Shown: positions 42,670 through 55,061 of the stretch, piece after piece
Numbering within the stretch: position 1 is the first letter of the stretch
Layout of the letters: each line of letters starts with the position of its first letter
Assembly: GCA_963576565.1 (NCBI GenBank)
Contig: OY755042.1
Span: forward strand, 13,494,262 to 13,558,261
Origin: Aspidapion aeneum
Taxonomy: Eukaryota; Arthropoda; Insecta; Coleoptera; Brentidae
Direction: 5' to 3'
Length of the DNA: 64,000 nt
Position numbers and translations under genes: made by a program
The notes under the pieces: generated by a model
Told to the model about the DNA's origin: nothing
What the model saw: only the letters and a program-made list of their open reading frames with translations
Databases searched by the model: none

Positions 42670-44187
42670 CACTGTTGGACAAAAGTGGAGAAACTTTTTT
42701 TTAAATAATATAGTTTTGTTTAACGTATTTGAATATACTTTTTATAACATAAGGTGAATAGCAATAAAACAAAGAATGTAATACAATGAAAAAAAAATAT
42801 TGCATTGAAAAATAAAAAAATATATATTCTTTAAACAAAAATGGATAAACTTAATAAAAATAATTTTTTTGCTACAAAGAAATGATACATTTTTACCAAA
42901 TTAATAATACGTGGAAAACCCCTTATTCTTAATAACTTCCTGAAGTCTTTTTGGTATTGACTCTTATAATTTATTCACAAAATCTGGAGAAATATTTTTC
43001 CAAGTTTCGTTCAAAATTCTTACTAAATCTTGCTTAATGTGTAATGGATGTTTTCTAACTTCACGATCCAAGTGCTCCCAAAGGTTTTCAATAATATTTA
43101 AATCAGGACTTTGCGCGGGAAAGTCCATTAAAGTGACCTGTTCCTCTTGAAACCAATCCCTTACCACTCTAGAATTGTGTTTTGGGTCATTGTCTTGTTG
43201 AAAAACCGAATTAACCGGTAGATTTTCTTCTGCATATGGCAACATTTGATTCTTCAAGATATCCAAGTATCCAAACCAATCCAAAATTCCATCAATCACA
43301 AACAGTGGTCCCGTACCATACCCTGAAACACAACCCCAAACCATGACCGACCCGCATCCGTGCTTCACCGTGGATCTGGTGTATTTGGGATCATATCTTT
43401 TGCCAACAGGACGGTGAACCCAACGCATTCCGTCAGAACCAAATAAATTAAATTTGCTTTCGTCAGAAAACAGCACTTTTGTAATAATAGCAGTGTAAAT
43501 ATTTTTTGGCAAATATCAATCGGGCCTTCTGGTTTTTATTGGAAATCATTGGCTTTTTGGCAGATCTTCTACTAAATAAACCTTCATCTATCAATCTCTC
43601 TGAACCGTCTTAGAACATATTGCCACATCGCCTAGTTCCTTTAAAATTGATGCCGCAGATTTTTTGGGATCTTTTTGTGCAATCCATTTAATACGTTGGT
43701 CTAACTTTTTATCAGTTTTTCTGGGTCTTCCTGATTTTTTAAGGGATTTCAGGGTACTATGAGTTTTGTAGTTTGATATTGTCTTTGAAACAACTGATTT
43801 GTGAACCAGAAGACGCTTTGCAATATCCACCCGTTTGACACCACTTTTATAAAAATCTAAAATTTTTTGTTTTAATTGTTCCGACAAATTTATACCGCGC
43901 GGCATTTTAGTTCTGATATAGCAACATAAAACAGATAGACTGATCAAAATCAAATACAGAAATTAGTGAAAAATATTTATAAACTTTTTTGTTTCTCCAC
44001 TTTTGTCCAGCAAAAAATCATTCTTTTTTTATTAAACGGCCAAAAAAATTTAGAGATAAAAAATTTGTTTACCAATTTGTTCTCTACGGTGAGCACCAAA
44101 AGTATATCTAGACTAAGCAAGCAAAAAAATAAAACTAATAACATTATTAAAAATGTTAAAAAGTTTCTCCACTTTTGTCCAACAGTG
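42670..44187. mobile_element. Tc1-family transposon, 1,518 bp, ends intact
   Basis: TA duplications at 42,668-42,669 and 44,188-44,189 flank inverted ends CACTGTTGGACAAAAGTGG. A second, inner copy of the end repeat lies on each side: ACAAAAATGGATAAACTT near 42,836 and its inverted counterpart TTTCTCCACTTTTGTCC near 43,993. This doubled-repeat (IR/DR) layout is known from other Tc1 relatives. The transposase gene is on the minus strand and frameshifted. Confidence 0.93.
42964..43905 (-). pseudogene. Tc1 transposase (two frameshifts)
   Basis: The start is probably the ATG at 43,905 ('MPRGINLSEQLKQKI'). An N-terminal paired-like DNA-binding region with 'VDIAKRLLVHKSVVSKTI' (first HTH), a GRPRKTDK hook and a second HTH ('ASILKELGDVAICSKTVQR') follow. 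A single-base frameshift near 43,607 moves to 'LIDEGLFSRRSAKKPMIS', and another in an A-run near 43,505 moves to the catalytic frame. That frame has 'LFSDESKFNLFG' (first D), 'VFQQDNDPKHNS' (second D) and 'SPDLNIIENLW' (E) with 34 residues between D and E: DD34E, the Tc1 pattern. The stop is at 42,964-42,966. All three catalytic residues are present, so only the frameshifts inactivate it. Confidence 0.92.
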
Positions 44188-44189
44188 TA

Positions 44190-44656
44190 GATAGCTACCT
44201 ATAGATGCATTTTTATTTTATACTCTAAGAAGTACAAGTAGAACAGAAATATTTTACAAATTTGGAGCTACATGCTAATTTTTATGTAGGTAAACTATTT
44301 TCATCATACGTAGTAAATACTTACTGGCTAGAGTACAATAACTGAAGAAGGTGAATAAGGTTTTTCCAAATCATTTTTTTTACCAAAACACCCAAAACCG
44401 AAAATACAAAAACATATGATTATAACCACAAAATGTCAAAAATACCATAGACTATCAAATAGGCAGGGAAAACTTAGATGGTCGAGTGTTAACAGCATTG
44501 CCAACCTGCGAGTTTCGGATCTCTGGGTTAAAATGGGGTGGATCAACACTTTTCTCTTTAACTCGAGGGTTATCCCAAGGCTAGAGTTGGCCCTAGGCTA
44601 GCTAACACGACGAGATACCCCTCCATTGATAAACCGGCCCTAAGACTGGTAAGATA
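44190..44656. other. Unassigned spacer
   Basis: No feature recognised. Confidence 0.4.
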
Positions 44657-44862
44657 ATTCGGCAAATAAAATAAACTCAATTGCATTCACCTTGTAATTG
44701 AGTTTTTATCCTTTTGCTGTACGAACAGCAATAAAATCCAATTTCTGTAGGGCATAAAGTTTTCTTTCAAGATGAGTTATAAGGCAATCAAGATAAGTTT
44801 TAAAGGCCACTTTTTCTATTAATAATAATCGTTATCATTTTGAAAACTTATCTTGTTTTCAC
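44657..44862 (+). repeat. 200-bp dispersed repeat H, copy 2
   Basis: Same strand and nearly the same sequence as 41,610-41,816, with few substitutions (GCTGTACGAACAGC for GCTGTTCGAACAGC). The two copies bracket the Tc1 element region in direct orientation. Confidence 0.7.
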
Positions 44863-45399
44863 CATTGACTTCTATACCCTACGGGTAGACCCGGCATGGG
44901 CCAAAATTGCCATTATATCAAGCTTTTATCGCAATTGACCAAATACAAGTAAGAATTTAATGAGCAAAATAGGGATGAAAATAGAATTTCGGTTTGGTGA
45001 GTCCGGAAACATGCAACATCGCAAAAATATTCTATTTGCTTGTCTTGGATAAAAAAGGGCAGTGGCGGCGCAAAATAAAAATTTTTAATTCCACTAGAAT
45101 TTTTTTATCAACAATTTTCTGTTTGAATAATAAATAATTCATGAATACTTACTTGTGTGTGTTTACAAAATTCTCTTCAGTAAAAAAAAAGAGTAAAAAG
45201 AATTTCTAAGCATGCTAAGTGCAGTGGATGTATTAAAATTATTGTTTTCATCTTAGAACTTTACAAATGTTGTACCTTCCAGGTAAAATATTTTCTTTCT
45301 TTGAACAAGGGTCTTCTTCAACTTTTCTTTTCTTGGGTGGACTACAAGTTATGCTCGAGTCAGATGAAATTTCGGAACTAAAAATTTCAATTCGAAATG
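44863..45399. other. Unassigned spacer
   Basis: No feature recognised. Confidence 0.4.
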
Positions 45400-45828
45400 G
45401 GACAACCGGGCGCCGGGCCAACTCGGCGCCGCCAATAGGGCGCCACGCCGGGCCTAATGGGCGTCGGGCCAACTCAGCGCCAGACTATTTTTTTTTCGAT
45501 AAAATGTGCAGATAAAAACAAAATAAATATGTTATTTATACAAAACTTTCAACATCTATTAAGTCGAGTGTTGAAATTTGGTAGGTGTAGTGTTCTGCGA
45601 CTTGAAACACCGCCAAGTTCCATATTCGATACATATCGATGCATAAATAAGAAAGTCCGCCATTTTGGATCCGCCACTTTAATTTTTTTAAGGTTGTTTT
45701 TCATCTGCACATTTTATCAAGAAAAAATATTTTATCCGGCGCCCAGTTGGCTCGGCGTCAAGTTGGCCCGGCGCCCAGTTGGCCTGCCGCCCAGTTGGTG
45801 GCGCCGAGTTGGCGGCGCCCAGTTGTCC
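45400..45828. mobile_element. GC-rich inverted-repeat element, 429 bp
   Basis: Left end GGACAACCGGGCGCCGGGCC followed by repeats of GGCGCC and GGGCCAACT to about 45,484. The right end (about 45,738-45,828) is the inverted version, finishing CAGTTGTCC. The ends are themselves built of GGCGCC-centred palindromic units (CCAACTCGGCGCC). The middle is AT-rich and non-coding. I recognise no superfamily; TSD unclear. Confidence 0.55.
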
Positions 45829-46359
45829 TAGACTGCAACACATTTCAGGGGTCTGGTACGTTTTACCACCTTTCTTAAAACTACGAAGTTTTTTGAAAAA
45901 TGATAATTTTAGACCATTTTATAGTGATTTCTAAAAAAAAAATTGCGGACTATCGTTGATTTTGTTAAAAAAATTGAAATTGAAACATTCTTAAAACCCC
46001 ATTAAAACCCATACAAATTGCTACAAAAGAAGCATTTTCTCATTTCAAACTGAAACAAAACGGTCCCTGACGTCTATCAGCTGTCAACAAAAACTTGAAA
46101 TAACTAAGGTCACTGATCCAAATCGGGTCAGTTTTTTTGGTCCTTTTATGAAAATGCAAAATTTTTAAAAAAGCATGAAATTCAAAACAAAATCAAGAAA
46201 ATTATGATTCCTACATTTTTACAAATAAAAATTAGTTTAATTGAACATTATATCAATTTTTATTCCTTAAAACACTAAAAATTAATAATTATTTACTTTT
46301 TTAAAATTTATCGAAGGTCTAACTGAACAACAGCAAACTGAACCCATCCGTATCGAAAT
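45829..46359. other. Unassigned AT-rich spacer
   Basis: No feature recognised. Confidence 0.4.
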
Positions 46360-46494
46360 GAACCAAATCAAACCGAATCTAACGGTTCGGTTTGGTTCGG
46401 TTCGATTTGCTTAAACTGAACCGAACCTAACCGAATATAGCTAAACCTAACCTAAACAATCCTAGCGGAACCTAACCGAACATACTCAAACTGA
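46360..46494 (+). repeat. Degenerate CCTAA/CCGAA-type pentamer tract
   Basis: Irregular mixtures of AACCGAACC, AACCTAACC and inverted GGTTCGGTTTGGTTCGG immediately before the homogeneous decamer array. It may be either the array's decayed edge or the seed from which it grew. Confidence 0.6.
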
Positions 46495-47262
46495 ACCAAC
46501 CTAACCCAACCTAACCCAACCTAACCCAACCTAACCCAACCTAACCCAACCTAACCCAACCTAACCCAACCTAACCCAACCTAACCCAACCTAACCCAAC
46601 CTAACCCAACCTAACCCAACCTAACCCAACCTAACCCAACCTAACCCAACCTAACCCAACCTAACCCAACCTAACCCAACCTAACCCAACCTAACCCAAC
46701 CTAACCCAACCTAACCCAACCTAACCCAACCTAACCCAACCTAACCCAACCTAACCCAACCTAACCCAACCTAACCCAACCTAACCCAACCTAACCCAAC
46801 CTAACCCAACCTAACCCAACCTAACCCAACCTAACCCAACCTAAACCAACCTAACCCAACCTAACCCAACCTAACCCAACCTAACCCAACCTAACCCAAC
46901 CTAACCCAACCTAACCCAACCTAACCCAACCTAACCCAACCTAACCCAACCTAACCCAACCTAACCCAACCTAACCCAACCTAACCCAACCTAACCCAAC
47001 CTAACCCAACCTAACCCAACCTAACCCAACCTAACCCAACCTAACCCAACCTAACCCAACCTAACCCAACCTAACCCAACCTAACCCAACCTAACCCAAC
47101 CTAACCCAACCCAGCCCAACCTAACCCAACCTAACCCAACCTAACCCAACCTAACCCAACCTAACCCAACCTAACCCAACCTAACCCAACCTAACCCAAC
47201 CTAACCCAACCTAACCCAACCCAACCCAACCCAACTTAACCCAACCTAACCAAACCTAACAT
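46495..47262 (+). repeat. Telomere-like decamer array (CCTAACCCAA)n, about 76 units
   Basis: Some 760 bp of CCTAACCCAA in almost perfect register; visible changes are one CTAAACCAAC unit (46,841-46,850), one CCAGCCCAAC (47,111-47,120) and a short degenerate run of CCCAA at 47,220-47,245. On the opposite strand it is TTAGG alternating with TTGGG. TTAGG is the ancestral arthropod telomere unit, and a TTAGGTTGGG telomere has, to my knowledge, been reported in some Hymenoptera. It is flanked on both sides by ordinary repeats, so it is interstitial here. Confidence 0.9.
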
Positions 47263-48589
47263 ACCTATTGTTAATAAATATAGTAAAAGTTGTTAGGTTT
47301 ATGTCCAGGGGGTAACCATTGTCCATAATCGTCGGAAATCGAGTTAGGATTAGTGTATGCGACCATAAACATTGAGTGGCGAGTGAGTGTTTGGTCTTCA
47401 ATTTTTTTAGGGAAATTTTTCAAAATCTTTTTTTGCGCACTCTGGGCACCCTAATAAACCGTGATCTGGTCACCCTAATCCATCGCAATCAAAGAAAATG
47501 GGTAATCGAAGTGTCACAAATTTTTTGTTGGTTTCTATTCTTCTTTTATATTATGTAGGACAAAATTATTAATTAAACTAAGTGACCTTATTAAGTAAGA
47601 CAGCATGATAGTCAAATGACATTAGAAGGACATAAACTTATGATACCGGCCTGTAGACCGGTCGCGGTGGTCATATAATAATAAATATATACTTTCGCGA
47701 TGAAAGACCAAAATTTAACTTAAAATTACTGTAAAGTCCGCAAAAAAACATTAAATTTATCGAAATTTATAAAAACATAGATCAGTGTGTGTAACAATTC
47801 ATCAGGATGTATGAAGCTCGACCGTGACATGTCAAAAGTTTGGTTCGAAAAAACAAAAACAACTGGATAAAAATCGGTATGTAAGAATTTAAAAAGAAAT
47901 CATTTTTAAGAAAATCAAATACTTTTTGTTAATTTTCATGCAATGCAAAAAAAAGTGCGGGGAAGTGACACTTTCTGAATCAAAATGTGTGAGGGTAAAA
48001 TCGCACGGTCGCAGAAAAAACTATCTATCGTGACGCTACTGAACTTTCTCGTGTTTTAGGAAAAACTATCTGTCAAGACGACTTACCCATGAAATGTTGT
48101 TTTTTTATGGATTTTTTTTCTTCTTTTGCACAAAAAACAATTTTGGACCATGTTTAAACTCAAATAGTTACTTCTAAACTTGTTTTTAAACGTTTTAAGA
48201 TTTCTTTTTGTAATATTCCCGCACAAAATTCAAAAAAAATCATTTCCGTACTTAGACAACATTGTCTATCAGTTTTCCCTGTATACACGGACTAACAGGT
48301 AATATCACTCAAAATACGGCAGGTGGATTAAAGGTAGCCAGCTGCTTTTCTGTCGCACTTATGCTGTCAGTGTGAAAGAGATAAAAGTACCCTTATATTA
48401 TCTAGGGTATTATTAGCATGCAAAATCACCCTATCTTTGTCCGTTTCACATGTTCAATAATGTCTATCTCTGTTTTTATTGTAAAAGAAATACCCGACCA
48501 TAGGAACCAAATTGGATAGGGTCAATAAAAAATGCCTTGTCTTTCCGTCTCTAACGCCCTTTTAGGGCGTTATACAACTCAATGGTTTT
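47263..48589. other. Unassigned AT-rich sequence
   Basis: No gene or element recognised. A short palindrome AACGCCCTTTTAGGGCGTT is at about 48,553-48,571. Confidence 0.4.
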
Positions 48590-50030
<1,441 letters not shown>

Positions 50031-50141
50031 TAAACTATTGTAGTCCTTACATACTCTCTGTTTTATCAGTTATCTTCTTATGTAATTTATTTGTCTTTTA
50101 TAATGTTGTTATTTGTATATATATATATATATATATATATA

Positions 50142-50172
<31 letters not shown>

Positions 50173-50360
50173 ATAACAACATTATAAATATATATATATA
50201 TATATATATTTAAATAACAATATTATAAAAGACAAATAAATGTGATAACTCAAGGGTTTCGGACAATTACATAAGAAGATAACTGATAAAACAGAGAGTA
50301 TGTAAGGACTACAATAGTTTAATTTTAACAAACAGTGAACAAAATACAAATATATATATA

Positions 50361-50626
50361 TTATCCAATTTTATTTAAGATATCCATTAATCAAATACAC
50401 ATGTTTTGTAATCAGACAAACGATCCAAATATTATTAATTTTCATTACTGGTTTTTGCATTTCTTTAAAAAAATCAGCACTTTCAATTTTGCATCAAATG
50501 ATAAGAATAAAACTTTAATTTAAACACTTGCGAGAGAAAATAGAGGTATTTCCAACGGTTACAAAAAAAAAGAAATTTTAAAATACATATTTTTGAATTA
50601 TTACCCTTTTGCTGTAAAGTACAGAT
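50361..50626. other. AT-rich spacer between two family A copies
   Basis: No feature recognised. Confidence 0.4.
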
Positions 50627-50767
50627 TTTAGCTCACACATATACTATACTATAGTAGTGTGAGCTATGGTGATCCTAATTTTTTCGAGAAAAAAAAAGTT
50701 GCTCCGATTTCAAAAATTTTTATATATCTTTGCGTTTCAGATGATTTTGAAACTTTTTTGTTGCGCC

Positions 50768-50801
<34 letters not shown>

Positions 50802-50802
50802 A

Positions 50803-50853
<51 letters not shown>

Positions 50854-51553
50854 GTGTCTGTATGTCTGTCTGTAACGACCAACGCGCATAACTCAAAAAC
50901 CGCTTGCCCGATTTTAATGAAATTTGGTACCCAGGCTGGGTTTTGGGTCGAGATGGTCCCATTTAAAAATTAACAAAATCCACCGAACACAAGCCAAATA
51001 AAAGGGTGGGGGTAGATTTCAAAAATTAGAGTTTATGAAAAAATATGGCGTGTGTGATATCAAACGAAAGGTAATTGAGTCTGGAGTTAAACAAAATACA
51101 TTTCAGTTTATTTAAAAAAAAAAGGGGGGAAGGGGGGGGGGGTAAATTTCAAAAATTAGTGTTTAAGTGGAAATATGGCGTGTGTGATATCAAACGAAAG
51201 GTAATTGAGTCTGGAGTTAAACAAAATACATTTTAGTTTATTTAAAAAAAGGGGGGGGGGGTAAATTTCAAAAATTAGTGTTTAGGTGTAAATATGGCGT
51301 GTATGATATCAAACGAAAGGTAATTGAGTCTGGAGTTAAACAAAATACATTTTAGTTTAAAAAAAAGGGTGGGAGAAGATTTGAAAAATTAGAGTATAAG
51401 TCAAAACATGGCTTGTGTGGTATCAAACGAAAGGTAATTGTGTCTGGAGTTCAATAAAACATACTTCAGTTTTTAGTTATATTAGCTTTCACGTAGATAC
51501 ACTATAACTATAGTACCCAGTGTGAGCTTAGGTGCTCATAGATTGGCAGAGTA
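50627..51553 (+). mobile_element. Family A hairpin-ended element, copy 4
   Basis: Full length: 5' hairpin GCTCACAC...GTGTGAGC at 50,631-50,665, 'TCGAGAAAAAAAAAGTTGC', (CTGT)n at about 50,768-50,873, the 'AAAAACCGCTTGCCCG' module and four tandem 105-120 bp units (51,000-51,450), some with long G-runs. The 3' hairpin (about 51,485-51,527) and TTGGCAGAGTA complete it. It lies in opposite orientation to copy 3. Confidence 0.82.
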
Positions 51554-51583
51554 TCTTCTTATATGTTACAAAAAAGCAATATT

Positions 51584-51707
51584 TTTACCTACCTAGCCCG
51601 AACAGTAATGGATTACCTTCTAATGTTTTCAACGAAAGGATAGCGCCGAAAATGTGTTATTTGGGTGTATTTTCATCATTCTTAGTAATATCGTCCTGAC
51701 GTCTGTC

Positions 51708-51746
<39 letters not shown>

Positions 51747-52010
51747 AAACTCCTAATGCGCTAAACCGATTTACATTAAATTTTCAGGTAAAATAGTGTC
51801 AATACTTTAAAGAGCTGATTAAATTTTGGCTAAAATCCATTAATGCTAATGACAGTTTAAAAATTGAAAATATTTTACATCTTAACGAAGCCTCGGTTTT
51901 CAGAATAGTAGAACACGCTTTTTTCAATAATTTCTGTTGTCACTAAAAATTTTGTAGGAGTTTTAGTTTCTGAGATATTTACAAAAACTGTTTTAAAGGC
52001 TCATATAACG
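51584..52010 (-). repeat. Family B interspersed repeat, copy 6
   Basis: Minus orientation, with a (GT)n tract at 51,712-51,740 in place of the AC/CAGA tract, 'CTAAACCGATTTACATT' and the extended 'AATTTTGTAGGAGTTTTAG' tail to 52,010. The terminal hairpin at 51,590-51,625 is damaged. Confidence 0.6.
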
Positions 52011-52742
52011 AAGAGTTCACTTGTAGTTTGCTAATGTATCCATTTATTTTTTCAACCATTTTGTTCTTCTTTTTTCCATTGTCATATCGAAATTCTGATA
52101 GTGGATACATTATGTTTATCAACAGGTGCACATTCTGGAAGACTCTACCAGGCTAGAGCCACTAAATTCATAACCGCGAACTTACTTTTATTTGAAATTC
52201 AATGATATCAAAATATTACAAATTATTTTTCAATTTTTTTTTGGTCAAAAATCGGAGACCCGATCGCAATTACTTGACAAGCCCCTGTCTATAAACTTTT
52301 AAATTTAAAATTTTACAAGTTAAAGAAAGATTATTTAAATCTTGGAGTCCATAATTAGCAAGCTACACTTAGCAAAGTGGTAAAATTTCCAACATTTTGC
52401 CTCGTTTCATTTTATTGAAAGAGATTTTATTTCGGATTCAAATAGACCCTTGATGAACTTAAAGAATACATTCACCAGCGAAGTGAGAAAGAAGTTTTCC
52501 ATTCATATGATAATTTTTCTTTTCTGGAACGGAAACTTAAGCATTTTGCTAAAATGTTAGCTTTTGGCTAATCTTTTCCTACGTAGTAATGTACAGTGTT
52601 TCCATTTGAAAATGCGACTGGTTTGTAAGCGAAGCACGGCCTACGACATGACGTTTTGGGGCTGAACCTTGGCAAGTACTTATTAATTTACTTACAATTA
52701 CTTTTCCAAGTATCGAGTAAATACTGATACTTCCTATTCGAG
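52011..52742. other. Unassigned AT-rich spacer
   Basis: No feature recognised. Confidence 0.4.
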
Positions 52743-52918
52743 TATCAGATATTTTGTATTCGGTACTAAGAAATCAATAGTTCATTTAATAATTTAAGTA
52801 AATAAATCTCGGTCCATATGATTACAGGTATATCAGATATTTTGTATTCGGAACTAAGAAATCAATAGTTCATTTAATAATTTAAGTAAATAAATCTCGG
52901 TCCAAATGATTACAGGTA
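52743..52918 (+). repeat. 88-bp tandem duplication
   Basis: TATCAGATATTTTGTATTCG... runs from 52,743 and again from 52,831 with about two differences (GTACTAAG/GAACTAAG and CCATATG/CCAAATG). A recent local duplication. Confidence 0.85.
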
Positions 52919-53342
52919 CTCCAAACTCGTTACGCATACGGCCGATGCCGATACGATTGATACGAAAGTAACAATTCGGCTTCGGTCCCATTCGGGATTC
53001 GAGTAACAAGTATTTGGCGTCGAAGGATTCGATTACTTTGAATTCGATTGTATCAGATATTAAAGTATCGAGTAGATACCTAGTATTTGCACACCATCAA
53101 GTTTTGCTTAAAGCGTAGGTCTTTAGTAAAAAAGAAGCGCTACCTAGTTGCGAATGGAGATACAGACAGAGTGTTTGAACCTTTGTCATTTGGTTGCCAA
53201 CGTATCCTGATCTTGTCAGTGGTGATAAATTGACAAAGGTTAGGTTTCACAGTTTCTAGGATCCCGAGAAAGAAGTCAGGAGAGTATGTTGCTGATACTG
53301 GCCCCATCGACGCAAAAAAAATGCTATTTCGACGCAATTTTA

Positions 53343-53530
53343 AAATTACATCGCTAGTTTCTCGTCGCTTTTTTATTACATCGCTATTTTGTTACATCGC
53401 TGTTTCATTACAATCGCTCTTTTGTTACAATCGCTATTTTGATATACCGCTATTTTGATAGTCGCCCTTTCCTTACATCGCTATTTTGATTGTCGCTATT
53501 TTGATAACCGCTATTTGTACATCGCTATTT
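53343..53530 (+). repeat. Minisatellite of 16-18 bp (TTACATCGCTATTTTG)
   Basis: About eleven imperfect units built on ACATCGCTATTTTGTT / TTGATAGTCGCTATT. Non-coding; unit boundaries drift. Confidence 0.75.
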
Positions 53531-53694
53531 CGTTCCGGATTTGATATTTTTGGGAGGTTCTAGGGTATTTCTAGGGGAGATAGAAAGAAACTGACCCTCA
53601 TTTGCGAGGATCAGTTTTTAAAAGATGATTAAAAGTGAAATGTAACGCATTTTAATATAGCAAGCCGTTTTTAAAGAGTTTGTTAAAAAGTCTA

Positions 53695-53845
53695 CATCAT
53701 AACAAAAACACTTCATTTAAAAAAAAAGCGAAAATGCTATTCCGTAAAAAAAATGGAGATAAAAGTAAAGCCAAGTTCTCTAATACAAATTTTAAAATGA
53801 AAGGTTCTTACTAGTTTGGAAATGTTTTTTTTTACTCAACTGTAG
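53695..53845 (+). repeat. Family D repeat, left arm at third locus
   Basis: CATAACAAAAACACTTCATT to 'GGAAATGTTTTTTTTTACTC' matches 7,850-7,975. The matching downstream part of the family occurs at 55,062-55,300, so the family E and hammerhead sequences (53.9-55.06 kb) sit inside a family D copy. Confidence 0.55.
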
Positions 53846-53924
53846 CACGGCGAAAGGTGGGGTAATGTTTTTTGATTGGGATATGTATATATGGTGCCAG
53901 ACGCCATTTTGTCACACACAAAAA

Positions 53925-54165
53925 ATTGTCTTAGATCAAAGCAAATTGCTTTGAAGTAAAATAATTTGTGCTTTCCTATTCACCAAGAGCATATTTTCTT
54001 GATATTGCATAAAAAATGTCTTACCTCTTTATTTTAATGTGAAAGAGAAATTGTTTTATTATAAATTGAAACTAAATTAATCTAAGGCATCGTATTCCCT
54101 GGAAGGAAAATATTACTTATATGAAGACAATTTGCTTTGTTACAAAATGGAGTATACTGAAACAA
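53925..54165 (+). repeat. Family E interspersed repeat, copy 2
   Basis: Matches 16,011-16,262 inverted. It ends about 130 bp before the first hammerhead unit. Confidence 0.6.
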
Positions 54166-54312
54166 ACAATTAAAGAAGAAAAATAAAGTCTCATTTTGAG
54201 ATTAAACCCTGCGTTGAATTAAAAAAAAAAATATTTTAATTCAAAACAAATTGTTTAAAGGTAAAACAATTTATTCAAGAAAAGAATGGAACTACACGGA
54301 GCTATCGCCAAC

Positions 54313-54356
54313 ATTCACCTGAGGATGGCTCAAAAAGGCCGAAACCGGTCGTGGAT
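54313..54356 (+). ncRNA. Hammerhead ribozyme, type I, unit 1 (core intact)
   Basis: Stem I ATTCAC (54,313-54,318) pairs with GTGGAT (54,351-54,356; one G-U). Core CTGAGGA is at 54,319-54,325, then one extra T and stem II GGC/GCC (54,327-54,329 with 54,338-54,340). GAAA starts at 54,341, and a very short stem III AC/GT has a CG loop. The cleavage-site triplet GTC is at 54,348-54,350. Core residues fit the consensus; the extra base before stem II and the 2-bp stem III are deviations, and short stem III is typical of Penelope-like/retrozyme hammerheads. Activity is not proven. Confidence 0.7.
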
Positions 54357-54582
54357 TGGCATGGATCACTTGTTCCTGATTGTCAGGACGTGTTCCAGAG
54401 GGAGATCATTCGTATCCTTGTGATCGACGTTGGAGAGAGTGAAAACCAAACAGTTTTAACAAGTTCCCAGCAAAAGCATCAAACCATCAGTATAATTCAA
54501 TGCCGGTTGGGATATTTTCCCTCGGAGTAGTTGTTTCTGTTGGTTTCACACAACTTATGCTCTACACGGAGCTATCGCGTTC

Positions 54583-54626
54583 ATTCACCTGAGGATGGCT
54601 CAAAAAGGCCCAAACCGGTCGTAGAT
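54583..54626 (+). ncRNA. Hammerhead unit 2 (core mutated)
   Basis: Same layout as unit 1, but the conserved GAAA reads CAAA (54,611) and stem I carries a mismatch (GTAGAT). The G12 position is catalytic in hammerheads, so this copy should be inactive. Confidence 0.65.
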
Positions 54627-54851
54627 TAGCATGGATCACTTGTTCCTGATTGTCAGGACGTGTTCCAGACGGGGATCATTCGTATCCTTGTGATCGACGT
54701 TGGAGAGAGTGAAAACCAAACAGTTTAACAAGTTCCCAACGAAAGTATCAAACCATCAGTATAATTCAATGCCGGTAGGGGTATTTTCCCTCGGAGCAGT
54801 TGTTTCTGTTGGTTTCACACAACTTATGCTCTACACGGAGCTATCGCCTGC

Positions 54852-54895
54852 ATTCACTTGAGGATGGCTCAAAAAGGCCGAAACCGGTGGTGGAT
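54852..54895 (+). ncRNA. Hammerhead unit 3 (core mutated)
   Basis: The core reads TTGAGGA (C3 to T) and the cleavage triplet reads GTG instead of GTH. GAAA and stems I/II are kept. It is expected to be inactive. Confidence 0.65.
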
Positions 54896-55061
54896 TGACA
54901 TGGATCACTGTTCCTGCAGATTGCCAGGACGTGTTCCAGACAGGGATAATTCGTATCCTTGTGATCGACGTTGGAGAGAGTGAAAACCAAATAGTTTTGA
55001 CAAGTTCCCAACGAAAGCATCAAACCATCAGTGTAATTCAATTGGTGTTTCTGTTGGTTTC

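Noticed and set aside
46495..47262. A real chromosome end
   Set aside because: Both sides continue for many kilobases into transposable elements, so the array is internal in this sequence.
50225..50300. A GTTTCGG word suggesting another hammerhead on the minus strand
   Set aside because: No CUGANGA-like core or stem II lies upstream; only the GAAAC word is present.
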